Source: Stentor coeruleus (lineage: Eukaryota; Ciliophora; Heterotrichea; Heterotrichida; Stentoridae). From it: a stretch of DNA of 64,000 nucleotides. The notes under the pieces were generated by a model. That model was not told the origin of the DNA and ran no database searches. It worked only from the letters and a program-made list of their open reading frames with translations. The DNA is taken from the NCBI GenBank assembly GCA_001970955.1, contig MPUH01000227.1:1-64000 (forward strand), in the 5' to 3' direction. This document shows positions 48,795 to 59,561 of the stretch, piece by piece. Numbering within the stretch: the first letter of the stretch is position 1; every line of letters begins with the position of its first letter. The position numbers and the translations under genes were made by a program.

Positions 48795-50096
48795 CTATTC
48801 ATGTTTAGTATCATTTTCTAATAACCCGGGGTAATCAGTTCTTGTATCAAAAAGAATTGTCAGACATAAAGCGCATAATAATAATACAGAAACAAGTACA
48901 AATGTAAAACTATATCCAATGATCTGAGTAAAAATTACAGGTGTTACAAACCCTTGAAATATATTAACTAGTAGCATATCAAAAATCAATGAAAGTGAAA
49001 TCAATCCCATAACCCATCTGTCTTTAGGGTAAAGTTTTTGAGCAAGTATCCAAATCATTAAAAAACTTGAACTAGATAACGAAAGAGATAATGTGAACCA
49101 TATTCCAAATAAGTACACATTAGTAAAAGTTAAAGGGAATGTCAGACAAATAAAAATCTCTGACAAAATAACTAGTATTGTAAATTTTTTCCAATCAAAT
49201 CTATCAAGAATATAACCAACGAGAATTCTTAGTAATGCTGCGGATATGAAGCCAATTGCACTTATCGCAGACATTGAAAAGTCGTCATGATTATAATAAA
49301 GTCCTAATATTTTGTATATGTTAAGCAAGTAATGATAATGGAAAATTTTGAAGAAAAGCAAAGAGAAAGCATGCCAAAAACTTTTTTGTTTTATTAGGTC
49401 GGAGATTGACATACTAGATTCATGAACTTTTTCTGTAAAATAGCTGTTTTTTATATGCAAAAACATGCACATTGAAATCCCTAATACAAATGAAAAGGCT
49501 GTAAAGGTATATAATGAAAAAGGCACTCTAGATATTATTGTCTCATCAAAAAGCACTTCAGTTGTGTTTTCCACAGTTATTGGAGGTTTATTATCATAAT
49601 TTGCTGTCGCAGTAAAAATTAGTCCATATATAAAAGGCCCTAGCATGTATGCACATGTAGCAAATCCTGAAAGTAATCCTTTATACTTTTTATCTGAGTG
49701 TTCCCAAGCAATCCACACTGGAACATATGATGCAAATACAGAAATCATTCCAGTATTTATCCCAAACACAACAAAAAATGTATAAGGCTCATTAATAAAA
49801 CAGCACACAACAAATAATAGCAAACTCAAACCACAACTATAAAAAAGTAAAGTGAAATCTTTGTATCTTTTTGAAAAATAAGATATAAGCACATTGGTAA
49901 TAGCTTCAGAGATATACCCTATAGTTGAAATTGAAATAACTTGAGTGCTCCAAATATCTGAGTTTATTGAATGGAAATATGATACAAGATAAGGACATAT
50001 TGAACCTACAATATTGACTGTTCCAGCAAGCTAAGTAAATAATACTATATTTCCAGCTATGATTCCTAAACTTAGTGAAACAAGTGACTTTGCCAT
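48795..50096 (-). CDS. Major facilitator superfamily transporter, two exons
   Basis: A 428-residue membrane transporter. Exon 1 is 50046-50096 (MAKSLVSLSLGIIAGNI); exon 2 is 48795-50030. The 15-nt intron GTATTATTTACTTAG (50031-50045) hides the true start, and the unspliced frame would appear to begin about 66 residues late. Around twelve hydrophobic segments are visible in two halves, divided by a hydrophilic loop near residues 220-240. The second half begins GFISAALLRILVGYILDRFDW, the MFS loop motif GxxxDRxxxK in variant form (GYILDRFDWKK). General architecture is like monocarboxylate/oxalate-type MFS carriers, but substrate cannot be deduced. Likely plasma or vacuole membrane. Confidence 0.85.
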
Positions 50097-50389
50097 TATA
50101 ATAATAAACTAAAAGAAATATTAGTGGCTTATAGAATTTATAATAATATATATGAGGGAAATTTTTTAGAGTATTATAATTGGTTTTTTTTATATGATTA
50201 AATACTATTTTGGAGAACTTGGAGTATATAATTGAATATATATTATGATATTTATTCTAGTCATATTTAAAGAGAATTTAAGTATCATAACTAAAAATTG
50301 ATTTTCGATAAATTTATAGTCTGTAGAGCTAAAAGAAGTTATCATAAAGATTTTCAGTATTTTTTCTCCTGAAAATGAGTTTAAGAATA

Positions 50390-50850
50390 AACTTATTTTT
50401 TTTAAGATGAGTTAATAAAATTTCTTAATTCTTCTTACCCAAGGTATTTTCATTGTATTTTTGTTTGAACGTGGTTGAGAATAGAGAAATTCTAAAAAAG
50501 AGTATACAGTATAATATGATAATTTATTCCTTTTAAATTATCATATTCATACCAGCAATTATTAATAATAACAAATCTTGGCAAAGCATGATCTTTAATA
50601 ATTCAAGTTGAGTTTCTTTCTGAAAGATCAAAAACTACTTTTATAAAGATTTTTTTCTTCATGAATATCTTCACTCCTAAAATATAAACATGATGTATTT
50701 CCTTTTTAAAATTTGCATTCATCAATTCGAACTATAATAATTAAATCACTTATGAGATAATAATTTTCATTTAAATCAGATGTAACAATTATTTCTGATC
50801 AACAAATACATTATAAGCAATATTTTATTAAATAAATTTCGACATTATAG
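50390..50850 (-). mobile_element. Second decayed Merlin/IS1595-type transposase relic
   Basis: Minus-strand reading in shifting frames gives SDLNENYYLISDLIIIVRI followed at once by DECKF (first acidic motif, family VEIDECKF), LYFRSEDIHEEKN, FDLSERNST, then IIKDHALPRFVIINNCWYEY with DNLKGINYH (second motif; family II..H..PGS.I.SDCW.AY..L...GY.H), and finally weak traces NTMKIPWVRRIKKFY resembling HT.TIE.LW...K. The order and spacing fit the ISXO2-like DDE core. At least two frame shifts and several stops are present. This copy is more decayed and differs from the relic at 85-660, so the two are old separate insertions. Confidence 0.62.
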
Positions 50851-51011
50851 AATATAGCGCTTATCCACAAAATTCTTTTTTGTTTGTGAATGATTTTTAT
50901 TATGAAATATCTTACAGTTTTCATTATAAACTATATACTTTAAAATCTTAAAATATGATTTTATTTTTGATAATGAACTGGATACACTTTTCTTCAGTAG
51001 AAAAAACTTAT

Positions 51012-51178
51012 AAAATGCAAGACCACTTTAAAGAAAATCAATTCGAAATGAATAAANATTGGCAAAGATTTTTTATTGAAATTAATACACACAAAAATTA
51101 AGTTAATAATATATTAATGCAATAAAAATAATCAAAATGCAAGACCACTTTAAAGAAAATCAATTCGAAATGAATAAA
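51012..51178. repeat. 45-nt direct repeat flanking an ambiguous base
   Basis: 'aaaatgcaagaccactttaa' through 'gaaatgaataaa' occurs at 51012-51056 and again, identical, at 51134-51178. The first copy is followed directly by the window's only undetermined base (N, 51057). A shorter echo 'gaccacttta' appears at 51310. It could be real or an assembly join. Confidence 0.8.
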
Positions 51179-51437
51179 AAATTTTGCCACACCCACCGAA
51201 TCCAAAACAACAAGAGCATTAAATTCCTACATCATTTCTATAAATCTATAACTTATACACCATATTTATCACAAAAATTCTTCAAGATCCTGATTTTATA
51301 AAATAAAATGACCACTTTAATTCTAAAAAAAAAACTGCTATTTTTTTACCTAATCCTAATACATTAAATTATTTTTTACTATCAGTGCATTTTAATTATC
51401 TAAATGCCTGATTAAATTCATGTATTTGATTTAATAA

Positions 51438-51983
51438 ATGCTTTTCTTACTTATACTTTCATTCTCTCTTGCCTGCACATTACTAGATGGTCAGGATCCT
51501 ATAAACCCTAAGCCTTCTTTGACTAAATGTTATCGTTTTAATACAAGTTCATGCTGTGTTTCTGCTCATGATGCATCTATACAAGATACTTACAGTTCTC
51601 TTCTTAGTAGTCAATGTCAGCGTGAATATGATTATCTTGAAGACTATTTTTGTTTTGGTTGTAACCCAATTCAAGGAGATTTTACTGACGAGGAAAATAA
51701 AATCATTAGAATTTGTGAAAGTTATGCGAAAAGATTTTGGAATGATGACCTTTTAATGCCAACAAAAAATTTCGATAATTGTGGAATTACGACTTTCTGG
51801 CGAGAGGAACAAATTACGATTGTCCCCAGTTCTGAATGGGCCAATGCGTATCAGTTTTTCTGGGAAGTTAAACCCCCTTTTTTTGAAGACTATAGTATTT
51901 ATATAGTAAATAGTGAAAGTGATGAAACTTGCTATAATATTGGATCTGTCCTTTTAATTGCTAGTTTGATTTTAACTATTTAG
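51438..51983 (+). CDS. Cysteine-rich secreted or GPI-anchored protein, folate-receptor-like
   Basis: A 181-residue protein with an N-terminal signal peptide (MLFLLILSFSLACTLL) and a hydrophobic C-terminus (IGSVLLIASLILTI), the profile of a GPI-anchored surface protein. The mature part has about ten cysteines, including a CC pair (TSSCCVSAHDASIQDTY) and CFGCNP, spaced roughly as in the folate-receptor-like cysteine-rich domain. Two or three N-glycosylation sequons are plausible. I cannot confirm ligand binding. It sits only 40 bases upstream of the mannosidase start, same strand; such tight spacing leaves little room for a separate promoter. Confidence 0.7.
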   Translation: MLFLLILSFSLACTLLDGQDPINPKPSLTKCYRFNTSSCCVSAHDASIQDTYSSLLSSQCQREYDYLEDYFCFGCNPIQGDFTDEENKIIRICESYAKRFWNDDLLMPTKNFDNCGITTFWREEQITIVPSSEWANAYQFFWEVKPPFFEDYSIYIVNSESDETCYNIGSVLLIASLILTI

Positions 51984-52023
51984 TAATAGTTAACATATAG
52001 TTGAAAAGAGTTTTATTATATAA

Positions 52024-54970
52024 ATGAAATTATTTACTTTGATGTGCATTTTGTCGTTTGGGGTAGGGGTAAATGTTTTCATTGTACCTCATTCACATAA
52101 CGATGCTGGCTGGCTTGAGACTGTTGATTTTTACTACTCTGCTAATTGTAACAAAACTTTGAATAACATGTTCACACTTTTAAGCGAGCATGATTCAGTC
52201 AAATTTTGCTGGAGCGAAGTAGTTTTTTTGCAAATGTGGCTAAAAGAACATCCTGAAAAAAAACCTCTAATGGAAGAGTTTATTCGTTCAGGGAGGTTCG
52301 AGATAATCGGTGGTGGGTGGGTGCAAAATGATGAAGCTCTAATGGACTTTGAGCTTCTAATAAGACAAATGCGAAGCGGTTTGGACTATTTATCTGAAAA
52401 TTTATCAGTAGAAAATGTGAAAATCGCTTGGCAACTAGACACTTTTGGGCATTCAAGTCTAAACGCAGCTGTTTGGGAAAGAATGGGTTTTAATACCTTA
52501 GTTTTTGCTAGAATCGACGATATTTACAAGGTAAGATTTATATAGAAATATTTGAAATACGGGGGAAACCTTCAGTTTTTATGGAAACCTCAAGGTTTAG
52601 GTGCTAAAAATGGCCTTTTGACCCATGTGTTAAACCCACATTATGCTCCTCCAAGCTTTTTAGACCCTAGAGAATACTTTTATTCTTTTGGTGGATCAAG
52701 ATGTTATTTGACACTACCTGCAAATGATCAGGAAATTGAAATATGGTAATTTTTATAAAAGTGTTGAGAATTTCGAAGATTATGTTTATGCAGTTTCTTA
52801 TATGCACAAGACTGAAAATATCATGATTTTGCTTGGAGATGATTTTTTCTATACAGATATCGTATTTTCTAGGAACTTGATTGGGCTAGTTGATAAGATC
52901 ATGGAAAGGGTTAATGATATAAATGTTATATATGCTACACCTGGTGAATATTTCGATGCGGTTATGGCGGTTGATGAAGTCTATGGGGTATTTAAAGGTG
53001 ATTTAGTCCCATTGATATCCGAAGTTATTCCAAGAATAAAACCTTGGACTGGATTCTACACAACAAAACCAATGCTAAAAAAATTAACTTACGACACCAA
53101 CAAAATAGTCCGTATCGCTGAAATCCTTCAAAGTTTAATACTAAGAAATAAATTCGTAGCTTATGATTTAAGCCTTGCAACACATCATGATGCTATAACA
53201 GGTACATGTCGTAGTCATGTTTATCAAGATTATATAGACAAATTAGACATAGACTATTTAAAAGCTATGGAAGCAATAAGTCAATCTTTAAACAAATTAT
53301 ATTCAAGTTCTGAACCAACTCAGTTATCTTTACCTTATAGGGTTATGTTTATAATAAACCCTTTAAATCGACCAATAAGCAAACTTTTATCTTTTTACAG
53401 TTCTATAAAATACATAAAAATCTTCGACTCAAATTTCGAGGCAATTCAAAGTCAATCTGTACCTCAAGACAAAGGTTTTGATATATATTTTCGTGCTGTT
53501 TTAAATGGTTTTTCTATAAAAACGTATTTTATAATTGAGTCTAATATTGAATGTGATATTTGTAGTATACCTTCTGAAGCTTCTCGTAAGGCAATATTAA
53601 ACAATACAAACATTGAGGTTTTTTTAAAAGATGGTTATTTGAATAGTATTAGAAAAGATGGGATTGATTATGATATTGATAGTAGAGTTGTTAGATACTC
53701 TGGGGATTTAGGAGGACCATATACTTTTATGACTTATGTAGTATTTATATAGGGAAATGGAAGTTATATTGGAGATTTAGTTAAATATCGGGCATATTCA
53801 GGACCTTTAGTTGAGGTTGCAGAGTCGAAATTTGCTTTTAAATCAAGTGTTTTTATACAGACTATTATTTTGCCTAATGATGATGAGGTTTTTGAACTGA
53901 AATTTTATGTTTATGCTGATGTTGGATCAGAAATTTTCATGAGGTTTCAGCAGAAGTATCAGAAAGGTGACTGGTTTTATACTTTTAATACAGCTAATGT
54001 TATGAAGAGGACTATTCATCCAAATCAGTACTTTTTGAAAGGACAGAATGTATTCCCAATTAGTGGAGCTTTGTTGGTTAAATTGAAGGAAAAGTTTTTG
54101 TTTATTGTACCGAGTTTCCCTTTAGGTGTTGCTATGCCTTCTGAGAAAACTTTTGAATTGCATTTGCATAGACATCCAGGAAAAGATGACCAACTTGGAC
54201 TTGGGTCGTATCAAGAAGACATTTATCCTGTTGAACATAGTTTTAGTATCAGCCTTAGGTCACTTAATCTTACAGATTTATGGCTAGGATTTCTTTCCCA
54301 TAGAGCATCACCTTATATATCATTTCTTTCAGGGACGAATTTCTCAATAGCAGAATCTTATTTAGACTCAGAAACTTATACAACACCTTGGGCTTATAAA
54401 ACTGAATATAACTTATTACCAAATAGTAATTGCCTTTATATTTCTAGTCTTAATGAAAGAAAAGGTAAACAAATCTGCACCTTACTCAACATCTGTAACT
54501 CACCACAACATTTTGATCTCCCTGGTCTAGAAGTACTTGAAGAACTTGACTTATCAGGAAATCATTTAAAACATATAAACCCAATAAAAGAAGGTCAGGA
54601 AATCGAGTTTTTAGTTAACAAAAACTCAGGTAAAAGCGTTGTGGATTTTGAAGAAGAGGTAGGTAGAGGGATAATCAAACCTTTTGCATTACATAGTTTT
54701 GAAGTTAGAACTGGAGAAAATTCTAAACCAGAAATAACTTTTTATGGTAATAATATGTCAATAGAACCAGAACCTATAGGTGGATATTATTTGGAAATAG
54801 GATTTTATTTTGTCACTTGGCTTGTGTTAGTATTGTTTATTTATTACTATTTCACTTTAGCAAGGAAAAACAAAGGGGATATTGAAGGTGAAGTTGAAAT
54901 AGAAGAAATTTATGAAGGTGATGAAAGGGTTTATGAAGATACCATAGCGTATAGTAAAGCAAGATTTTAA
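52024..54970 (+). CDS. Lysosomal-type alpha-mannosidase (GH38) with C-terminal membrane anchor, four exons
   Basis: A 966-residue glycoside hydrolase. Exons: 52024-52530, 52546-52745, 52762-53737 and 53753-54970. Introns are 15, 16 and 15 nt; GTAATTTTTATAAAAG at 52746-52761 is the only 16-nt intron in the window. Signal peptide MKLFTLMCILSFGVGVNVF is followed by VPHSHNDAGW (zinc ligands H25 and D27), nucleophile D138 in WQLDTFGHS, and ATHHDAITGT with the further zinc histidine. The family cleaves alpha-linked mannose from N-glycans in the lysosome or secretory path. After the C-terminal beta-rich domains comes a membrane helix (FYFVTWLVLVLFIYYYF) and an acidic ~40-residue tail, making it a type I membrane protein, which is unusual because lysosomal members are normally soluble. 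Confidence 0.93.
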
Positions 54971-55702
54971 GATTAAGAATGGTTTATTGAAAAATATATG
55001 AGTATATGATGTTTAGTTAAAGGATTAGAGAAAGTTGTTAGGGTTCATGTTGTTAGTTAGGTATGAGGATTTTATAATGAGATGATATGTGATATGATAG
55101 ATTTAAAAAACTTATAAGATTGAAATGATTATATAGGAATAAATTGAAATTTTTTGATAGGTTTAAGGATAAAGTGGATTTGAAGAATTGCATTATTTTG
55201 TTAGTTTAGGGTAGGGTTTTTAAGAATAAATAAGTTTGATAGGATAGTAGGGAAATATATTTTTTTTTAGTTTTAGATGATTAGAAGCTTGTACATTGGT
55301 TTATATAGAGATAATTAGATTTGGTTTATTTGCTAGATAATTGTTTGAAAGAAAGTTATTATTTCTGATCGTAACTATAATATTACAAAATGATAAATTA
55401 GTTAAAAGTAGTTGGTTTATAAAAATATGGATTTTATAACGATATATTTTATTTTCAATCTGATATTTATAAAAAAAAACCTTCTTATAATTTAAGAAAA
55501 CTATACCTTAAACATAGCAAACACCATTAATCTATCTAAATCTGCTTCTCAAACTAAAATCTCCTAAATCCTACATCTAAAATACCCTTAATACAAATTT
55601 CACACCCTCCACCTCAAAAAGCCATACAATTCTATTTAATACAAGTTCACACCCTTCAGCAAAATTTCAAATTTTTCGCTATTAAAAGTATTAAAACGTA
55701 TA
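54971..55702. other. Spacer, no gene
   Basis: G-over-C to about 55330, then C-over-G to the protease start; the flip midway is typical of the spacers here. No gene seen. Confidence 0.55.
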
Positions 55703-56896
55703 ATGAAAATGTTTCTCATCACCCTTTGGCTAATATCATGCACATTTATCCTCACTGAAGCTAAAGATCTCCTGAGAATCCCTCTAATTCGCAAATCTCT
55801 ATCAAGAAATGAAAAGCAATCTTTAATCAGTCTGCTCATAACATCACATGATCAACTAGATTATCCTTCTTTTCTCGAGTCCAAATCCAAAATTCATATG
55901 AAAAACTATGCAAATACTCAATACGTAGGCACAGTAGGTATTGGGTCTCCAGAACAATATATGGATGTGATTTTTGATACTGGGAGTTCGAATTTTTTCA
56001 TCAATTCCAAGCTTTGTAAAGACTCAACATGTCAGAGCAGAAAGTGGTATGATCATGATAAAAGCGAATCTTATCATCATATTGGTTTTACACTTGAAGT
56101 AGAATTCGGTACTGGGGTTATATCAGGATTAATTAATGAAGATATTGTTACTATTGCTGGAGTTCCTTTACTTAAACAAAGATTTGCTGAAGTTACTTCT
56201 GAAAAAGGGGAAGTTTTTTTAGATGGGAAGTTTAGTGGGATTTTAGGTCTAGCATTTGATTCAATGGCTGCTTTTGGCACTGTGCCGATATTTGATAGTC
56301 TTATAGACAGTAATGCTTTGACATGGAATGTATTTTCTTTTTACTATAGCCTTAATGAAGATGAAGAGTCAGAGATTATTGTTGGGGATATCGACCAGGA
56401 TAAATTCGAAGGAGATATAGTCTGGGTACCTCTTATAAAAGATTTACTGAATTATTGGCTTATTGAAATTGATGATATTTTACTTGGAGGAGAAAGTTTA
56501 GGATTTTGTCCTTATGGATGTAGAGGTGCGGTGGATACTGGAACAACTTTACTTTCTGCACCAAGTGATAGTTTGAATACTTTATATAAAAAAATCAACC
56601 AAGATTGTGAAGAGTATCTATCTTTCCCAGATATTAGTTTTATTATCCAAGGCAGGGTATTTACTATATCCCCAAAAGATTATGTTCTTACTAATACTGA
56701 AGAAAACTTTGATGACCCTGGAAAACATTCTGAATATGTCACTGAGTGTTCCTTAGGTTTTATGCCAATAGACGTACCACCTCCAAATGGACCACTTTGG
56801 GTGTTAGGAGATATTTTCTTAAGCAATTTCTACAGCATCTTTGATAGAGACTCTTTAAGTATCGGCTTGGCCAAGGCCAAGCACAAAAACCAATAA
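55703..56896 (+). CDS. Pepsin-like aspartic protease (A1 family)
   Basis: A 397-residue secreted or lysosomal protease with signal peptide (MKMFLITLWLISCTFILTEA) and a propeptide to about residue 70. Both catalytic aspartates are present: D92 in FDTGSSNFF and D278 in VDTGTTLLS. The central strand FSGILGLAFDS and WVLGDIFLSNFYSIFDRD are typical of cathepsin D/pepsin. The flap segment reads LEVEFGTGVISG, so the flap Tyr (Tyr75 of pepsin, usual YGTG) is Phe here, which normally lowers or alters activity. A Cys pair (C104/C109) follows the first DTG as in pepsin. It probably acts in food-vacuole or lysosomal proteolysis. Its stop lies 6 bases from the stop of the convergent uL23 gene. Confidence 0.94.
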   Translation: MKMFLITLWLISCTFILTEAKDLLRIPLIRKSLSRNEKQSLISLLITSHDQLDYPSFLESKSKIHMKNYANTQYVGTVGIGSPEQYMDVIFDTGSSNFFINSKLCKDSTCQSRKWYDHDKSESYHHIGFTLEVEFGTGVISGLINEDIVTIAGVPLLKQRFAEVTSEKGEVFLDGKFSGILGLAFDSMAAFGTVPIFDSLIDSNALTWNVFSFYYSLNEDEESEIIVGDIDQDKFEGDIVWVPLIKDLLNYWLIEIDDILLGGESLGFCPYGCRGAVDTGTTLLSAPSDSLNTLYKKINQDCEEYLSFPDISFIIQGRVFTISPKDYVLTNTEENFDDPGKHSEYVTECSLGFMPIDVPPPNGPLWVLGDIFLSNFYSIFDRDSLSIGLAKAKHKNQ

Positions 56897-56902
56897 ACTT
56901 AT

Positions 56903-57334
56903 CTAAATTATTCCAATCTTATTGGCAATATCAACACCTTCATATTCAGGTGAAATCTTGATAAATGCTTTTTTCTTCCCATCTGGTCTTATAAGAGTAT
57001 TCACCTTAGTCACTTTGATATTGTAGAGCTTTTCAGCGAACTCTTTGATTTGTTTCTTGCTAGATTTAGGGTCTACCAAAAATACAAGGGTATTAAAAGT
57101 TTCGATGATTTTAAGAGCTTTTTCTGTAGCAAGAGGCTGAAGGAAAGTTGAGAACTTGTCAAGTCGTGTTTTCCCTGCAACACTTAACCTAGCGTACTTG
57201 GGTTTTCTTGGTAAAACTTTGGTTTCTGGTCTACGGAAACGCACAGTAGTCCATTTCTTGTGCTTTCTTTGGTGAAGACCTTTTTTCAAAGCTTTTCCAG
57301 TTTTCTTGGCGTCAGGTTTAGCTTTTGCTGCCAT
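56903..57334 (-). CDS. RPL23A: Large-subunit ribosomal protein uL23 (L23a)
   Basis: A 143-residue cytosolic 60S protein. The N-terminus is the eukaryotic basic extension (MAAKAKPDAKKTGKALKKGL), followed by the L23a signature RFRRPETKVLPRKPKYAR and the uL23 fold (FLQPLATEKALKIIETFNTL, FAEKLYNIKVTKVNTLIRPD, GKKKAFIKISPEYEGVDIANKIG). It sits at the peptide exit tunnel and is a docking site for nascent-chain factors such as SRP. Length and sequence are normal. Convergent with the protease gene, stop codons 6 bases apart, so their 3' untranslated regions must overlap. Confidence 0.97.
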   Translation of the reverse strand: MAAKAKPDAKKTGKALKKGLHQRKHKKWTTVRFRRPETKVLPRKPKYARLSVAGKTRLDKFSTFLQPLATEKALKIIETFNTLVFLVDPKSSKKQIKEFAEKLYNIKVTKVNTLIRPDGKKKAFIKISPEYEGVDIANKIGII

Positions 57335-57590
57335 TTATCAGAGCCATTCATTTACAGATTAGCATAAACACAAACATAAATTCCCTTATCTAACATACAA
57401 AGTATATTTCCAAATCTCTAAAGACCTTCTTATTTTCCATAAATTTACTCTAAACATTCTTATACAAAATTTCCTTTAATTAAAGGAATAAAAAGCTGTT
57501 AATACACAATTTCAACTATAAATCTATAAAGATATCTACATCATCTATCTTATCTGGCTAAAAATCTGAGAGTATATTATTACCTAATAA

Positions 57591-58019
57591 CTAATGTCCA
57601 GATTCTTGAACCACTTTTTCATATTCTTTTTTATCAAGAAGCTTATTGATTTCATCAAGATTGTCTATATTCATTTTAAACAACCATCCTTTACCTTCAG
57701 CTTCTTGATTAATGATTTCTGGGGTTTTGTGCACTTCTTCATTAACATCAGTAACTGTTCCTGATACTGGTGCGTATATATCCCCAACAACTTTCACTGA
57801 TTCTATTGTCGCCATGACGTCTTTTTGTTTGAACTTTTCTAAAACTTTAGGCAATGTTATATGAACGATATCGCCCAGTTGACTTTGAGCGTAATCCGTT
57901 ATACCAACAACGCCTGTCTTGGTATTTTCGTCGTAATTAATCCATTCATGATCTGGGGTAAATCGCACTGCAAAGTACCTCTTTGGCTTCACCATCCTTA
58001 CCATACGAGTTAACCACAT
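57591..58019 (-). CDS. GCSH: Glycine cleavage system H protein, mitochondrial
   Basis: A 142-residue lipoyl carrier of the glycine decarboxylase complex. Motifs in order: FTPDHEWINYDENTKTGVVG, ITDYAQSQLGDIVHITLP, and the lipoylation loop ESVKVVGDIYAPVSGTV, where K76 takes the lipoate. It ends with the GKGWLFKM segment of the family. The first ~18 residues (MWLTRMVRMVKPKRYFAVR) are basic and hydrophobic with no acids, a mitochondrial presequence. H protein shuttles the aminomethyl group between P, T and L proteins. Single exon, ATG at 58019. Spacer to uL23 is 256 bases. Confidence 0.96.
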   Translation of the reverse strand: MWLTRMVRMVKPKRYFAVRFTPDHEWINYDENTKTGVVGITDYAQSQLGDIVHITLPKVLEKFKQKDVMATIESVKVVGDIYAPVSGTVTDVNEEVHKTPEIINQEAEGKGWLFKMNIDNLDEINKLLDKKEYEKVVQESGH

Positions 58020-59561
58020 ATTTATTGAATAAGTCTTTTAGGATTTTATTATTTAAATTAAACTTTTTGGACAAGAAAAAATTCCTTTTGAAAATGCGGA
58101 ATGATGATTTATTTTGATGAGAAAGGTTGGGAGTTTGATATGTAGTTTTACGTGTGGAAAGTATGGAAATTTGGAGGGTTTGGATTTTTATAGATAATTT
58201 TGAGAATTTTGGGTTGGATGTTGAGAAGTACTAGTTGGAGTTTTGATGTTATCAGGTTTGGTATGGTTAAATGAAAAGTTTTTTTGCTGGGTTTTTGAGT
58301 TTTTTTATGTTGTTTGAATTTGTTAGGAATTTATGTTTTGGCTATGGATTTATAAAGATTGATGTTTAGGTAGAGTTTGTAATTGATTGTGAGTTTGTTT
58401 TGTGTGTATTGCTGATTACGAATTTTTAAACTTTTGAAAAATTCAATTTGTGCAGCTTTAGGATAATTGTTGTGGAAAATATTAGTTTACAATGAAAGCT
58501 GTTAAGGCAAGCGCCTATGTAAATATTATTATGCTGATTTGGAATAATTAAATTGATACAAGATAAAATTTGATAATTTTTGTAAGTTGGTGGATATTTT
58601 TTGTGACAGAAATGATAAGACATGTTTCATTGTATTTGCATATTTTTGTATCAAAGCTCAATTATTTTTTTAGCATTTAATATATTCTTATCAAGCAAGA
58701 AATTATTTTACATCTGTGCTGAAAACTGGTAATATATTTTCCATATTTATCAGCATCAAATACGGGGAATTTTTGAAGCCCATAAATTCGTAAGGATAAA
58801 ATAATTATATGATTGCGAGGGAAAGTATTTGATGTTAATATTGTTATTGAAAGATATAAAGGTAAATTATAAAAGAAATTATTATTATGATGAAAATTAA
58901 AGATAGATAAACTAAATGATAATATATACAATAATATATTTTATTTATTCAATACCAGAATATTATTTGAAGAGAAAATTATCTATGCTGATTTTTTTTT
59001 AAAGAATGATTATATTGATTAGGATTTATATAGATTGAGAGATGATTATGATCTTATGATAAAGACAATTTTAAAGGGAATATAAGATTTTTAGATTAAA
59101 AATGGCTTACATAAAAATAAAATATCGATTATTTAAGTTAGGATAAAAATTTGTGTATAGTTAAAACTTCATTAAAGACAAATAATCATAAAACTAATAA
59201 AATACAAAACCAAAATCACAAGTGCTCACATTATTATTATTAATCTTTCAATATAATCCTGTAAAACCTTATAATCCATCCTCTCTTAATCCCTTTTCCA
59301 AAAACTAAACCTACCCAAAAAAATATTTTCCTATTCTTTCACACAAAACTCCTATCATATAAATCCTACACTATACCCAAATCCTTTTTCCAAATAAAAA
59401 CCATCTTATCATTATCAAATAATCTGATAATCTTTCCTAGCACCTAAATCTCCCATCTTCAAACTTAATCCTCTTCATAATCATCTCTTAAGCAAATACA
59501 AAGTTCAATTCTAAAATTCTTAAAACCTAAAAATAACATTTATATCTTAACTTACACCCTA
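58020..59561. other. Spacer, no recognised gene
   Basis: G-over-C 58030-58400, balanced and less structured 58400-58960, then C-over-G to 59560. The balanced part has short open stretches on both strands (for example FPVFDADKYGKYITSFQHRC on minus near 58720) that might be gene remnants, but none matches a family. Confidence 0.5.

Larger units (their letters stand above)
50097..51437. other. Spacer with transposon relic and duplicated 45-mer
   Basis: AT-rich. Holds the second Merlin-type relic (50390-50850) and a direct repeat with an ambiguous base at 51057. The final ~250 bases are C-over-G before the next plus-strand gene. Otherwise nothing. Confidence 0.55.

Noticed and set aside
58426-58931. 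Two minus-strand open frames of 65-84 codons
   Set aside because: No coherent domain and no local-type introns; at most unidentifiable remnants.
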